From Alphaproteobacteria bacterium (lineage in GTDB: Bacteria; Pseudomonadota; Alphaproteobacteria; MPNO01; UBA2964), in assembly GCA_012103315.1 (NCBI GenBank), contig WLWZ01000007.1, positions 62,001-126,000 of the forward strand: DNA of 64,000 nucleotides. Direction: 5' to 3'. The notes beneath the pieces are model-generated. The model saw only the letters and a list, made by a program, of their open reading frames with translations, made no database searches and was not told the origin of the DNA. Below, piece by piece: positions 1-8,319 of the stretch (position 1 is the first letter of the stretch; each line of letters begins with the position of its first letter). A program made the position numbers and the translations under genes.

Positions 1-2
1 TG

Positions 3-308
3 ATGGCAGGTTTTTACATTGTCATTGCCCATGACAATCTGGTGAAAAAAATTGTTGGGCTAAACGTTTTTCAGGCCTCAGTGTTTGTTCTCTATATAAC
101 TTTCGGCAAAGTTCAGGGTGGTACAGCACCAATTATTGCTGAAGGAATCACTACCTATTCCAATCCTCTTCCTCACGTCTTGATTCTCACGGCCATCGTG
201 GTCGGTGTTGCCACGACAGCGCTGGGTCTCGCCTTGGTCATCAGGATTAATGAAGCATACGGAACCATTGAAGAAGACGAAATTCACATTCAGGATGGGG
301 AGTCGTGA
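3..308 (+). CDS. mnhC: Mrp/Mnh-type cation/proton antiporter subunit C (5' end cut by window)
   Basis: Small NuoK-like membrane subunit of a multi-subunit monovalent cation/proton antiporter. The visible part has the family core 'GLNVFQASVFV' followed by 'GGTAPI' near residues 19-43 and a second hydrophobic stretch near residues 55-80. The family is usually about 110-125 residues and normally has a further N-terminal helix. The ATG at position 3 is therefore probably internal and the true start lies outside the window. Its stop overlaps the GTG start of the next gene (GTGA), as expected for translational coupling in a Mrp operon. Function is inferred from family membership. Confidence 0.85.
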   Translation: MAGFYIVIAHDNLVKKIVGLNVFQASVFVLYITFGKVQGGTAPIIAEGITTYSNPLPHVLILTAIVVGVATTALGLALVIRINEAYGTIEEDEIHIQDGES

Positions 309-1780
309 CAGAGCACCTCGCCGCATTACAGGTCGTTATCCCTCTGCTTTGCGCACCGCTTTGCATGTTAGTGCGTTATCGTGACTGGTCATGGATTGTC
401 GCCCTATTTGGATCTTGGGCCTGTCTGATTATTTCATGGCTGCTCCTTCAACTGGTGATGGTGGATGGCATAATCAGCTATCACATGGGCAATTGGGCGC
501 CGCCACTAGGTATTGAATATCGGATAGATAAAGTAAGCGCTTTCGTTCTGCTGATCGTATCTGCAATCGGGGCTGTGATAACGCCATATGCGCGGGAAAG
601 TGTCCGCGCCGAGTTTGGAGTCAACCGGGTCTATCTCTTTTACACAGCTTATATGTTGTGCCTGTGCGGTCTTCTTGGCGTCACCATTACGGGCGATGCC
701 TTCAATCTATTCGTATTCCTCGAAATTTCATCACTGTCGTCTTATGTCCTCATCGCCTTGGGAAAAGACCGCCGCGCCCTGACCGCTGCATATCAGTACC
801 TCGTTTTGGGAACGATTGGCGCGACCTTTATTGTTATTGGTATCGGCCTTCTCTACGCAGAAACCGGAACCCTTAATATGGCTGACCTTGCCAAGCGCTT
901 GGCTGATCAACCATTGAGTAGAACGATCGGTGCCGCCTTCGGTTTTCTCGTTGTCGGCATTTCTCTGAAACTGGCCCTATTTCCGCTGCATTTGTGGCTC
1001 CCAAATGCCTACACCTACGCGCCATCTGTCGTCAGCGCATTTCTTGCAGCAACAGCAACCAAAGTAGCCGTCTACGTGCTGCTCCGCTTCTTATTCAGCA
1101 TCTTCAATGTAAAACTCTCGTTTGGTGTAATGCCCCTCGACTCGATTTTGCTGGTTCTCGCAGTCATCGCGATGTTTGCGGCATCGGCCGTTGCCATCTT
1201 CCAGACGAACCTCAAGAGAATGCTGGCTTATTCCTCTGTCGCACAGATTGGCTACATGATCCTCGGCATCAGCTTCGCCAACGTCAACGGGCTCGCAGCA
1301 GGGATTATCCATCTATTTAATCACGCCCTTATGAAAGGTGGCATGTTCCTCGCCCTTGGGTGCATCTTCTATCGAATTGCCTCGGTGAACATTAACGACA
1401 TGGCAGGCATGGGACGCCGGATGCCTTGGACCATGGGAGCGTTTGTTGTCGGCGGACTAGGTTTAATCGGGGTGCCCCTCACCGTTGGCTTTATCAGTAA
1501 ATGGTATCTGGTCTTAGGTGCGCTCGAACGTGATTGGTGGTTTGCCGCTGCCCTCGTCCTTCTCAGCTCACTTCTCGCTGTTGTCTACATATGGCGCGTT
1601 GTTGAAGTCGCATATCTAAAACCAGTTCCTGAAGACGCACCAGAGATTGAGGATGCACCACCCGCAATGCTTATTCCGACATGGATCCTGATTGGTGCCA
1701 GTGTGTATTACGGTATCAATACTGACCTTACCGTCGGTGTCGCCAAGCAAGCCGCGCAACAGCTATTGGGAGCAGGCTGA
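305..1780 (+). CDS. mnhD: Mrp-type antiporter subunit D (first D-type paralogue)
   Basis: A 491-residue polytopic protein of the proton-translocating family shared by Mrp subunits A/D and complex I NuoL/M/N. It should carry ions across the inner membrane as part of the antiporter complex. The conserved charged residues in helices are present: a glutamate near residue 140 (LFVFLEIS) and a lysine near residue 222 (GISLKLALFPLH). GTG start with a GGGGAG ribosome site just upstream. It overlaps the preceding subunit C gene by 4 nt and the next D-type gene by 1 nt, so the genes form one transcript. Which cation is carried cannot be read from the sequence. Confidence 0.88.
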   Translation: MTEHLAALQVVIPLLCAPLCMLVRYRDWSWIVALFGSWACLIISWLLLQLVMVDGIISYHMGNWAPPLGIEYRIDKVSAFVLLIVSAIGAVITPYARESVRAEFGVNRVYLFYTAYMLCLCGLLGVTITGDAFNLFVFLEISSLSSYVLIALGKDRRALTAAYQYLVLGTIGATFIVIGIGLLYAETGTLNMADLAKRLADQPLSRTIGAAFGFLVVGISLKLALFPLHLWLPNAYTYAPSVVSAFLAATATKVAVYVLLRFLFSIFNVKLSFGVMPLDSILLVLAVIAMFAASAVAIFQTNLKRMLAYSSVAQIGYMILGISFANVNGLAAGIIHLFNHALMKGGMFLALGCIFYRIASVNINDMAGMGRRMPWTMGAFVVGGLGLIGVPLTVGFISKWYLVLGALERDWWFAAALVLLSSLLAVVYIWRVVEVAYLKPVPEDAPEIEDAPPAMLIPTWILIGASVYYGINTDLTVGVAKQAAQQLLGAG

Positions 1781-3300
1781 TGGACGGCGGAACCGCAGTA
1801 GCCTTTGCCATAGGGCTTCCCATCTTTGGGACCATTTTGATCCTCTTGAATGATCGTTATCCCAATATTCGGGAAGCCATCACGATTACGACCTCTATTT
1901 GTTTGGCCCTCATTGTCTTCGGTCTCGTACCGGAAGTTACAGCAGGCGGGCGCCCTGGCTTTGTTCTTGCTGAAATTGTTCCGGGCCTGCCGATAGCTTT
2001 CAAAGTCGAACCTCTTGGCATGTTGTTTGCCATGGTCGCATCCGGGCTTTGGGTCGTTACTAGTATTTATGCAATCGGCTACATGCGGTCGCACCATGAG
2101 GTTCAGCAAACCCGCTTTTATGCTTGTTTTGCAATCGCCATTTCCAGCGCCATGGGCATCTGCTTCGCCGGAAATATGCTGACGCTCTTCATCTTCTATG
2201 AAGTGCTGACGATTTCGACCTATCCACTTGTAACCCATTCCGAAACCAAAGATGCGGTCAAAGCCGGACGTACCTATCTCGGTATTCTGATTGGTACATC
2301 CATCGCCTTCCTTTTGCTGGCGATTATCTGGACCTGGTTCCTGACAGGGACCCTCGACTTCACACCTGGAGGTATTCTTAAAGGCAAAGCAGATGGTCCT
2401 ATCCTGGGCTTACTCCTGTTCCTTTATATGTACGGTATCGGTAAAGCGGCCTTAATGCCGATGCATCGGTGGCTTCCTGCGGCTATGGTCGCGCCAACAC
2501 CCGTTAGCGCTCTACTCCATGCTGTTGCTGTTGTGAAGGCGGGTGTCTTCACGGTCCTCAAAGTCATCGTCTATATATTTGGTATCGATACCTTGGCTGG
2601 CATTGGGCAAGACGATTGGCTGATGTATATCGCCGCCTTTACGGTGATCGCCGCATCTTGTGTGGCCCTAACTAAAGATAATCTCAAAGCCAGACTGGCC
2701 TATTCAACCGTCAGCCAGCTTTCTTATATCATTCTCGGCGCGGCCCTCGCCAATAGTCTCGGTATCATTGGTGGCGGCATACATATCGCAATGCACGCCT
2801 TCGGTAAAATCACCCTGTTCTTCTGTGCTGGCGCAATTCTCGTGGCGAGCCATAAAACCGAGATATCGGAGATGGACGGGTTGGGCAAGGTCATGCCCAT
2901 AACCTTTATCTTCTTCTTCATCGGTTCCTTAAGTGTGATTGGCCTACCGCCTCTCGGGGGATCCTGGAGTAAGTGGTATCTTATGCTGTCAGCGGCAGAA
3001 GCCGGACAAATCATATTTATGTTTGTGTTTATGCTCAGCTCGTTGCTGAACATCGCGTATTTAATGCCCTTGGTCGCCCGTGGATTTTTTGCCGAGGCGA
3101 AGGAAGACAAACACCATCATGACGATGGTCACCATGGTGAAATCAGCTTCTGGAATGGTGTCCGATTTGGAAATATTCGAGAAGCACCACCCTTCTGCTT
3201 ACTAGCCATGACGATTACCAGCGTTGGCTGCATCATGCTCTTCTTCTATGCCGACAAGATCTATCAAATGTTAGCGCCTGTCGCAGGCATTCAGGGCTGA
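1780..3300 (+). CDS. Mrp-type antiporter subunit D-like protein (second paralogue)
   Basis: A 506-residue membrane protein of the same proton-translocating family as its two neighbours. It has the conserved helix glutamate near residue 141 (IFYEVLTIS) and lysine near residue 222 (GIGKAALMPMHRW). A histidine/aspartate-rich cytoplasmic or loop segment (KHHHDDGHH) sits near residues 440-450 and could bind metal, but that is only suggestive. The ATG overlaps the previous stop (ATGA). Canonical Mrp operons have one MrpA and one MrpD; here this gene is the second of three D-like subunits. Confidence 0.85.
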   Translation: MDGGTAVAFAIGLPIFGTILILLNDRYPNIREAITITTSICLALIVFGLVPEVTAGGRPGFVLAEIVPGLPIAFKVEPLGMLFAMVASGLWVVTSIYAIGYMRSHHEVQQTRFYACFAIAISSAMGICFAGNMLTLFIFYEVLTISTYPLVTHSETKDAVKAGRTYLGILIGTSIAFLLLAIIWTWFLTGTLDFTPGGILKGKADGPILGLLLFLYMYGIGKAALMPMHRWLPAAMVAPTPVSALLHAVAVVKAGVFTVLKVIVYIFGIDTLAGIGQDDWLMYIAAFTVIAASCVALTKDNLKARLAYSTVSQLSYIILGAALANSLGIIGGGIHIAMHAFGKITLFFCAGAILVASHKTEISEMDGLGKVMPITFIFFFIGSLSVIGLPPLGGSWSKWYLMLSAAEAGQIIFMFVFMLSSLLNIAYLMPLVARGFFAEAKEDKHHHDDGHHGEISFWNGVRFGNIREAPPFCLLAMTITSVGCIMLFFYADKIYQMLAPVAGIQG

Positions 3301-3313
3301 GGTGGAGGATAGA

Positions 3314-3592
3314 ATGGCAGATCAACAAAAGCCCGATGAGAAGAAATACTGGCTGGACGATCAGAATAACGTCAAAAAAATTATTTGGGCGCTCTATATC
3401 GTGTGCGGTTTGAGCGTTATCGCCGACTTTTTCTATCACAAACACGTTCACTATGCGGCTGAAGACTGGATACCTGGGATGTACGGCTGGTACGGCTTTA
3501 TTGGCTGCGTCTTCCTTGTGTTGAGTGCCAAAGTCCTTCGTAAAATCCTGATGCGCGACGAAGATTATTACGACGAGGCCGACGATGATTGA
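3314..3592 (+). CDS. small membrane protein of the antiporter operon
   Basis: A 92-residue protein with two predicted membrane segments (roughly residues 25-45 and 60-80) and an acidic C-terminus rich in D and E. I chose the ATG at 3314 over an in-frame GTG at 3302 because GGAGG lies at the right distance before it. It sits between two D-type antiporter genes and its stop overlaps the start of the third one, so it is probably an accessory subunit of the complex. I do not recognise a named family; the role is inferred from position only. Confidence 0.75.
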   Translation: MADQQKPDEKKYWLDDQNNVKKIIWALYIVCGLSVIADFFYHKHVHYAAEDWIPGMYGWYGFIGCVFLVLSAKVLRKILMRDEDYYDEADDD

Positions 3593-5273
3593 GTTTCCGC
3601 CCGGCCTCCTTCTTATAATCGGAGCCTGCTTTGTACCTCTCCTGCCCCATGTTGTTCGCAACGCTTATATGTTGGCGCTGCCGGTTATCGGTTTCTGGGG
3701 ACTTTTGATTCTTCCCGAGGGCATTCACTTTGCCTTTGATATCTTTGGCTACACGCTTTCCCCGGTAAGGGTTGATGGGCTAAGCCTGATATTTGGATAT
3801 ATCTTCCATATTGCAGCTGCGATCAGCATCATCTTCGCCTTCCATATGAAGGACACCGTCCAACAAATGGCCGGATTGGTCTATGCCGGTGCCGCTATTG
3901 GTGGCGCCTTTGCTGGTGATCTCATCACCCTATTTATTTATTGGGAAGCCACGGCCATCGCCTCAGTGTTCCTAATCTGGTCAAGCCGAACCGAAGCCGC
4001 ATACCGAACCGGCATGCGCTATCTGGTCATTCAGGTTGGCTCAGGTGTCCTGCTCCTCGCCGGCGCTATCCTTCAATACAAAGCCACCGGCTCATTGGAT
4101 TTCTCAAAAATGGGCCTAACCGGCCCCGGCCCGGTCTTGATCTTTATCGCCTTCGGTATCAAAGCAGCCTTCCCGCTTTTGCATAATTGGCTCCAGGATG
4201 CCTATCCCGAAGCGACAGTTACAGGAACGGTCTTTCTGTCAGCCTTTACCACAAAGCTGGCTATTTATGCGCTCGCCCGTGGTTTCCCCGGTACAGAAAT
4301 GTTGATCTGGATCGGCGCAACGATGACTGCTTTTCCGATCTTCTACGCGGTTATCGAAAACGATCTGCGTCGGGTTCTAGCCTACAGCCTCAACAACCAG
4401 CTCGGCTTTATGGTGGTCGGGGTCGGGATTGGTACTGAACTTGCCCTAAATGGGACAGCAGCCCACGCCTTCTCGCATATTCTCTATAAAGCCCTGCTCT
4501 TTATGTCGATGGGCGCGGTCCTGTATCGTACTGGCACAATCAAAGGATCGGAATTAGGCGGACTCTACAAGTCCATGCCGTATACGACTGGTTTTTGTAT
4601 CGTGGGGGCTGCGTCAATTTCCGCCTTCCCGCTCTTTAGCGGTTTTATATCAAAGTCCTTGATAATCACGGCAGCTGCTACAGAAGGTCACTGGATTGTC
4701 TGGCTAATACTGCTTTTTGCTTCGGCTGGTGTGTTCCATCATTCGGGGATCAAGATTCCTTACTTCGCTTTCTTCCAGCATGATTCCGGAAAGCGGCCCA
4801 AAGAAGCACCATCCAACATGCTTTTTGCGATGGGGATCGCTGCGTTCCTATGCATTGCCGTAGGCATCTATCCAGCACCGCTCTATGCCATACTTCCGTT
4901 CCAGGTGAACTTCGTTCCCTACACAACCACACATGTTGTCACCCAATTGCAGCTGCTTTTATTCTCAGCACTTGCCTTCACAATATTGATGAAAACGGGC
5001 CTCTACCCTCCCGAATTAAAATCAACAAACCTCGATTTTGATTGGACCTACCGGCGAATGCTGCCCAAATTGCTCAAAACTATTGGCAAGGTATTCGTTC
5101 CAGCCGATCAATTTGTTCGGACAGTATTCCTCAATCGCGTTGAAAAATTCATCGCGAGTGTTTTCCGACACCACGGGCCGGAAGGTTTACTCGCAAGAAC
5201 CTGGCCTACTGGCTCCACGGTGCTTTGGGTAGCGGTTCTACTCGCTCTCTACATGGTCTTCTATTTTATCTAG
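3585..5273 (+). CDS. Mrp-type antiporter subunit D-like protein (third paralogue)
   Basis: A 562-residue polytopic protein of the NuoL/M/N-MrpA/D family. The helix glutamate near residue 121 (LFIYWEATAIAS) and lysine near residue 193 (GIKAAFPLLHNWL) are kept, so it looks proton-competent. It is longer at the C-terminus than the first two paralogues, with an extra amphipathic part around residues 480-530 before a last membrane helix. The start overlaps the preceding small gene by 8 nt. Its stop codon overlaps that of the convergent aminotransferase (CTAG shared at 5270-5273). Confidence 0.85.
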   Translation: MIEFPPGLLLIIGACFVPLLPHVVRNAYMLALPVIGFWGLLILPEGIHFAFDIFGYTLSPVRVDGLSLIFGYIFHIAAAISIIFAFHMKDTVQQMAGLVYAGAAIGGAFAGDLITLFIYWEATAIASVFLIWSSRTEAAYRTGMRYLVIQVGSGVLLLAGAILQYKATGSLDFSKMGLTGPGPVLIFIAFGIKAAFPLLHNWLQDAYPEATVTGTVFLSAFTTKLAIYALARGFPGTEMLIWIGATMTAFPIFYAVIENDLRRVLAYSLNNQLGFMVVGVGIGTELALNGTAAHAFSHILYKALLFMSMGAVLYRTGTIKGSELGGLYKSMPYTTGFCIVGAASISAFPLFSGFISKSLIITAAATEGHWIVWLILLFASAGVFHHSGIKIPYFAFFQHDSGKRPKEAPSNMLFAMGIAAFLCIAVGIYPAPLYAILPFQVNFVPYTTTHVVTQLQLLLFSALAFTILMKTGLYPPELKSTNLDFDWTYRRMLPKLLKTIGKVFVPADQFVRTVFLNRVEKFIASVFRHHGPEGLLARTWPTGSTVLWVAVLLALYMVFYFI

Positions 5274-6223
5274 CCTTGGCGTTCTTCCCAGGCTGAGAGA
5301 AGTTCTTTCGATTCATTGTCACCAAGATGACGGATGGATTGTGCAACGCAATCCATCCCAATCATATCGTTCCTAGCCTGAACCAATCTTAGAGACACAC
5401 CACCTGGAAGTGCGCCCCCGATTTCAGTACCGTTTAGACTGCGTACCGGTACAACAGTGCCACTGGTGCCACTGATAAAGGCTTCCTCTGCGGCATACAT
5501 ATCAAACGGCGTAAAATCGTCCTCAACGACTTCAATGCCGAGTTTCGCGGCTAATTCGAAGAGCACCATCCGCGTAATGCCGCCGAGGACTGTTCGGGCT
5601 TTTGGCGTGCAGAGTTTACCGTTCGTGATAAAGAAAACGTTCGCCGTATCGGTTTCGCAGATATTGCCGTCAAGATCCAGCATGAGGGGGATTGCATTCG
5701 GATCAGCCTGCTGAGCTTCAAACGCAGCGATATTATGATTCATCTTATTTGTAATCTTAGCCTTTGGGTCAAGGCTTTGAGGTGGAATACGCCGCGTTGC
5801 CGGCGTCACCAAGGGAACACCTTCAAGGTAACTCCGCGCATATCGGGTAAAATCGACCGGCTGAGGAAATATAGCAACGGTCGCACCGGTCATCGTGCTC
5901 GTGCCTGGTAACCGCATCCCCCGGCTAATCACGTGCCAAAGAGCGTAATCGTCATCACCGCCAAGCAAAGGAAGGTTTCTATCGACAACCTCTTCCGAAA
6001 CCGCTGTCATCTCATCACGGGATAATCCACAGTCAATCCGGACATAGGCTAGAGAGTTAAAGAGCCGGTCGATGTGCTCATCCAGACGAAAGAGTTTATG
6101 CCCAAATGTCCGAGTGGCCTCGTAAATGCCATCACCAGAGGTGAAGCCCCGATCATAGATCGAGACTTTTGCTTCACTCTCGGGAACAAACTCACCGCTA
6201 AGATAGACTGTGCGTTCGGACAT
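5270..6223 (-). CDS. class IV PLP aminotransferase (branched-chain / D-amino acid type)
   Basis: A 317-residue fold-type IV PLP enzyme that transfers amino groups between amino acids and 2-oxo acids. N-terminal features 'YDRGFTSGDGIYE' (residues 23-35) and the probable PLP lysine K156 in a K-x-x-N motif match the family, as do the 'ETDTANVFF' and 'SGTSGTVVPV' segments in the C-terminal half. Ribosome site GGGAG before the ATG. The substrate cannot be decided between branched-chain, D-amino acid and similar amines. The gene is separate from ilv genes and convergent with the antiporter operon. Confidence 0.8.
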   Translation of the reverse strand: MSERTVYLSGEFVPESEAKVSIYDRGFTSGDGIYEATRTFGHKLFRLDEHIDRLFNSLAYVRIDCGLSRDEMTAVSEEVVDRNLPLLGGDDDYALWHVISRGMRLPGTSTMTGATVAIFPQPVDFTRYARSYLEGVPLVTPATRRIPPQSLDPKAKITNKMNHNIAAFEAQQADPNAIPLMLDLDGNICETDTANVFFITNGKLCTPKARTVLGGITRMVLFELAAKLGIEVVEDDFTPFDMYAAEEAFISGTSGTVVPVRSLNGTEIGGALPGGVSLRLVQARNDMIGMDCVAQSIRHLGDNESKELLSAWEERQG

Positions 6224-6300
6224 ACTATTGAACTCCCTGAATTACCTTATTCTCAAGAGTTCACCATTTTCTAGTGGAACGCGCTACGTCGAAAATTTTA

Positions 6301-6825
6301 TCAATCAGTCGATATTTTTACGGGAGGTGCCCAAGCCGTGACTTTTACCGCTTTACCGGTAGCTGATCTCAGCATTTTGGGTCCGGAATCTGTTTTCTCT
6401 GAATCTCTTGCAAACATGCGCATCATTGCCGACACAGCAATCTCCGAACCATCCCGCTTTTCAATGGATTCTTCTCCATTGCCATACCGGCTAATCAACC
6501 GATCCAGTTTCAGCGGATCATCATCTCTATATCGTCGCCAGATTGCGTCTAAAAAGACCAGAACCTCCTCATCCATCTTACTTTCAGAAACGTTGGGGCG
6601 ACCGTTCTCAAAAATCAAATAGAGATTGGGGTCAAGCGGACCCGCTTCGTCGATAACGAATACCGATGGCATCAACCTACGGCCCTGCCAAGCGCCTGCA
6701 TAGTGGCCCTGGGCGAAAAACAACATGTACTGAAGTTTTCTCGGCTGTAAGTAGCTATCTTCCGAACGCGCCCTGTCTAGAAACCAGATGGCGACGTCGA
6801 AACTACTCTTGACGGCTGGCTGCAT
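6301..6825 (-). CDS. Panacea/SocA-like (DUF4065-related) protein
   Basis: A 174-residue soluble protein. Its first 80 residues fit the Panacea/GepA/SocA pattern: 'LQPRKLQYMLFFAQGHY', then a short strand-loop and 'GPLDPNLYLIFENG'. SocA-type proteins act as proteolytic adaptors or antitoxins, and related proteins are common in phage and plasmid regions. No toxin-like partner is adjacent, so an antitoxin role is not supported by context. The assignment rests on motif resemblance and needs a profile search. Confidence 0.55.
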   Translation of the reverse strand: MQPAVKSSFDVAIWFLDRARSEDSYLQPRKLQYMLFFAQGHYAGAWQGRRLMPSVFVIDEAGPLDPNLYLIFENGRPNVSESKMDEEVLVFLDAIWRRYRDDDPLKLDRLISRYGNGEESIEKRDGSEIAVSAMMRMFARDSEKTDSGPKMLRSATGKAVKVTAWAPPVKISTD

Positions 6826-6988
6826 AGGTCTCTTCCTGCTCCCCTACCTTCTTATGCCCAAAACTTCTCAATAGCCGGTTAATGCGGGATTTCTCGGTCT
6901 CAGGGTTGTCGGAACAAGGACAAAGGACTAGGTTTCGGCGATTGCCAGAGATGGCTGCATAAGAGTTCTTATAGACGGAGAGTTAAGC

Positions 6989-7588
6989 ATGGATATGACC
7001 GGCGAATACCGGATCCCCGCCCCCAGAGAAAAGGTTTGGGAAGCCCTCAACGACCCCGAGGTTCTTAAAACTTGTATTCCTGGATGCGAGGAACTCAATA
7101 AGGATTCTGATACAGAACTTTCTGCCAAGGTATCGACCAAAGTTGGGCCAGTTTCCGCGAAATTTACCGGAAAAGTCACTCTCTCGGATATTAATCCACC
7201 AGAAGGCTACAAAATCACTGGCGAAGGCCAGGGTGGTGTTGCTGGATTCGCCAAAGGTGGCGCCGAAGTTAAACTTGAGGCAGATGGCAATGAAACCATC
7301 CTCACCTACACCGCAACGGCTCAGGTTGGCGGCAAGTTGGCGCAGATTGGTTCACGCTTAATCGACTCAACCGCAAAAAAGATGGCCGGTCAGTTTTTTG
7401 GCAAGTTTGCCGAAGAAGTTGGCGAAGCCCCTGATGAAACCGCTGCAACGCCTGCAGAGGACGCGGCAGCTCCTGAAGCCGCCACTGCACCGGCGGAAGC
7501 ATCGCAGGAATCAAGCGGAATCAGTCCCGTTGTTTGGATTGCAGGACTAATCGCCGTTGTGGTCGTCGTATTGGTAATTCTCAACTAA
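6989..7588 (+). CDS. coxG: CoxG-type SRPBCC protein with C-terminal membrane anchor
   Basis: A 199-residue protein. Residues 1-145 form a START/SRPBCC (polyketide cyclase-like) domain that begins 'MDMTGEYRIPAPREKVWEAL', typical of the carbon monoxide dehydrogenase subunit G family. An alanine/glutamate/proline-rich linker follows (about 147-175), then a single C-terminal membrane helix. In carboxidotrophs CoxG is reported to help attach CO dehydrogenase to the membrane. Here it heads a cox-type gene set. A perfect palindrome follows the stop codon directly. Confidence 0.88.
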   Translation: MDMTGEYRIPAPREKVWEALNDPEVLKTCIPGCEELNKDSDTELSAKVSTKVGPVSAKFTGKVTLSDINPPEGYKITGEGQGGVAGFAKGGAEVKLEADGNETILTYTATAQVGGKLAQIGSRLIDSTAKKMAGQFFGKFAEEVGEAPDETAATPAEDAAAPEAATAPAEASQESSGISPVVWIAGLIAVVVVVLVILN

Positions 7589-7604
7589 TTCTGATAAATC
7601 AGAA
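7589..7604. promoter_or_regulatory. perfect 16-bp palindrome after coxG
   Basis: TTCTGAT-AA-ATCAGAA begins at the base after the coxG stop codon. The arms are 7 nt with a 2-nt centre, too tight to fold into a hairpin, so a dimeric regulator site is more likely than a terminator. It lies about 30 bp upstream of a candidate promoter for coxS. No regulator gene is adjacent. Confidence 0.3.
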
Positions 7605-7631
7605 GGGTCAAAATCTATCGCGTGTCGCGGG

Positions 7632-7661
7632 TTGACCACTGGGCATTCCGCGTCATACTTT
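7632..7661 (+). promoter_or_regulatory. candidate promoter upstream of coxS
   Basis: TTGACC (7632-7637) and TACTTT (7656-7661) are separated by 18 bp, close to the sigma-70 pattern. They lie about 115 bp before the coxS start, within the otherwise empty 187-bp coxG-coxS gap. This is a visual match only. Confidence 0.3.
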
Positions 7662-7775
7662 GATCACTGGGAGGCCTCGGGATTACGGGAGAAAACCGCT
7701 GTGGTTGGATTTCGCCAAAGGCCAAAATAGGTTTTAATCAGGGCACTTACCCCCTGTATCGAGGAAAAGAATCTG

Positions 7776-8252
7776 ATGTCGGTTAAGTTCTCATTCACGA
7801 TCAATGGAAAATCCGTCGAAGGCGACGTCGAGGATCGCACGTTATTAGTGCAGTATATCCGCGAACATCTTGGCCTTACCGGAACCCATGTTGGTTGCGA
7901 CACCACCCAATGTGGTTGTTGCACGGTTCACATTGACGGTATTCCAATGAAGTCATGCACCATGCTCGCCGTTCAGGCAGATGGCTGTGACGTGACGACC
8001 ATCGAAGGTTTGGCCACAGACGGCGAACTGCACCCGATGCAAGCTGCTTTCCGCGAAAATCATGCTCTCCAGTGTGGTTTTTGCACACCAGGCATGGTGA
8101 TGAGCGCGATTGGTATTGTCGACCGCCATAAAGGCGAGAAACTCGATGAAAAGACGGTTCGCCACGAACTTGAAGGAAATATTTGCCGCTGCACGGGCTA
8201 CCACAACATCGTCAAAGCGGTGCTGGCTGCCTCTGAAGTGATGAACAAATAG
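7776..8252 (+). CDS. coxS: CoxS-type [2Fe-2S] small subunit of a molybdenum hydroxylase
   Basis: A 158-residue iron-sulfur subunit. It carries a plant-type [2Fe-2S] site in the N-terminal half ([16 protein letters not shown] with a further Cys in MKSCTML) and a second cluster site in the C-terminal half (QCGFCTPGM and [11 protein letters not shown]). It passes electrons from the molybdenum centre to FAD. GAGGAAAAG precedes the ATG at good distance. The gene that should follow for the large molybdenum subunit is absent: coxM starts 67 bp downstream. Confidence 0.92.
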   Translation: MSVKFSFTINGKSVEGDVEDRTLLVQYIREHLGLTGTHVGCDTTQCGCCTVHIDGIPMKSCTMLAVQADGCDVTTIEGLATDGELHPMQAAFRENHALQCGFCTPGMVMSAIGIVDRHKGEKLDEKTVRHELEGNICRCTGYHNIVKAVLAASEVMNK

Positions 8253-8319
8253 ATTAGCCATTAGGCTTTCGGAATTTTGATTTCAAAACGCCCAACGGCG
8301 TAAGTGGAGACGACAAAAG

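Noticed and set aside
8253-8319. Remnant of coxL between coxS and coxM
   Set aside because: All frames of the 67-bp gap were read; none resembles a large-subunit segment.
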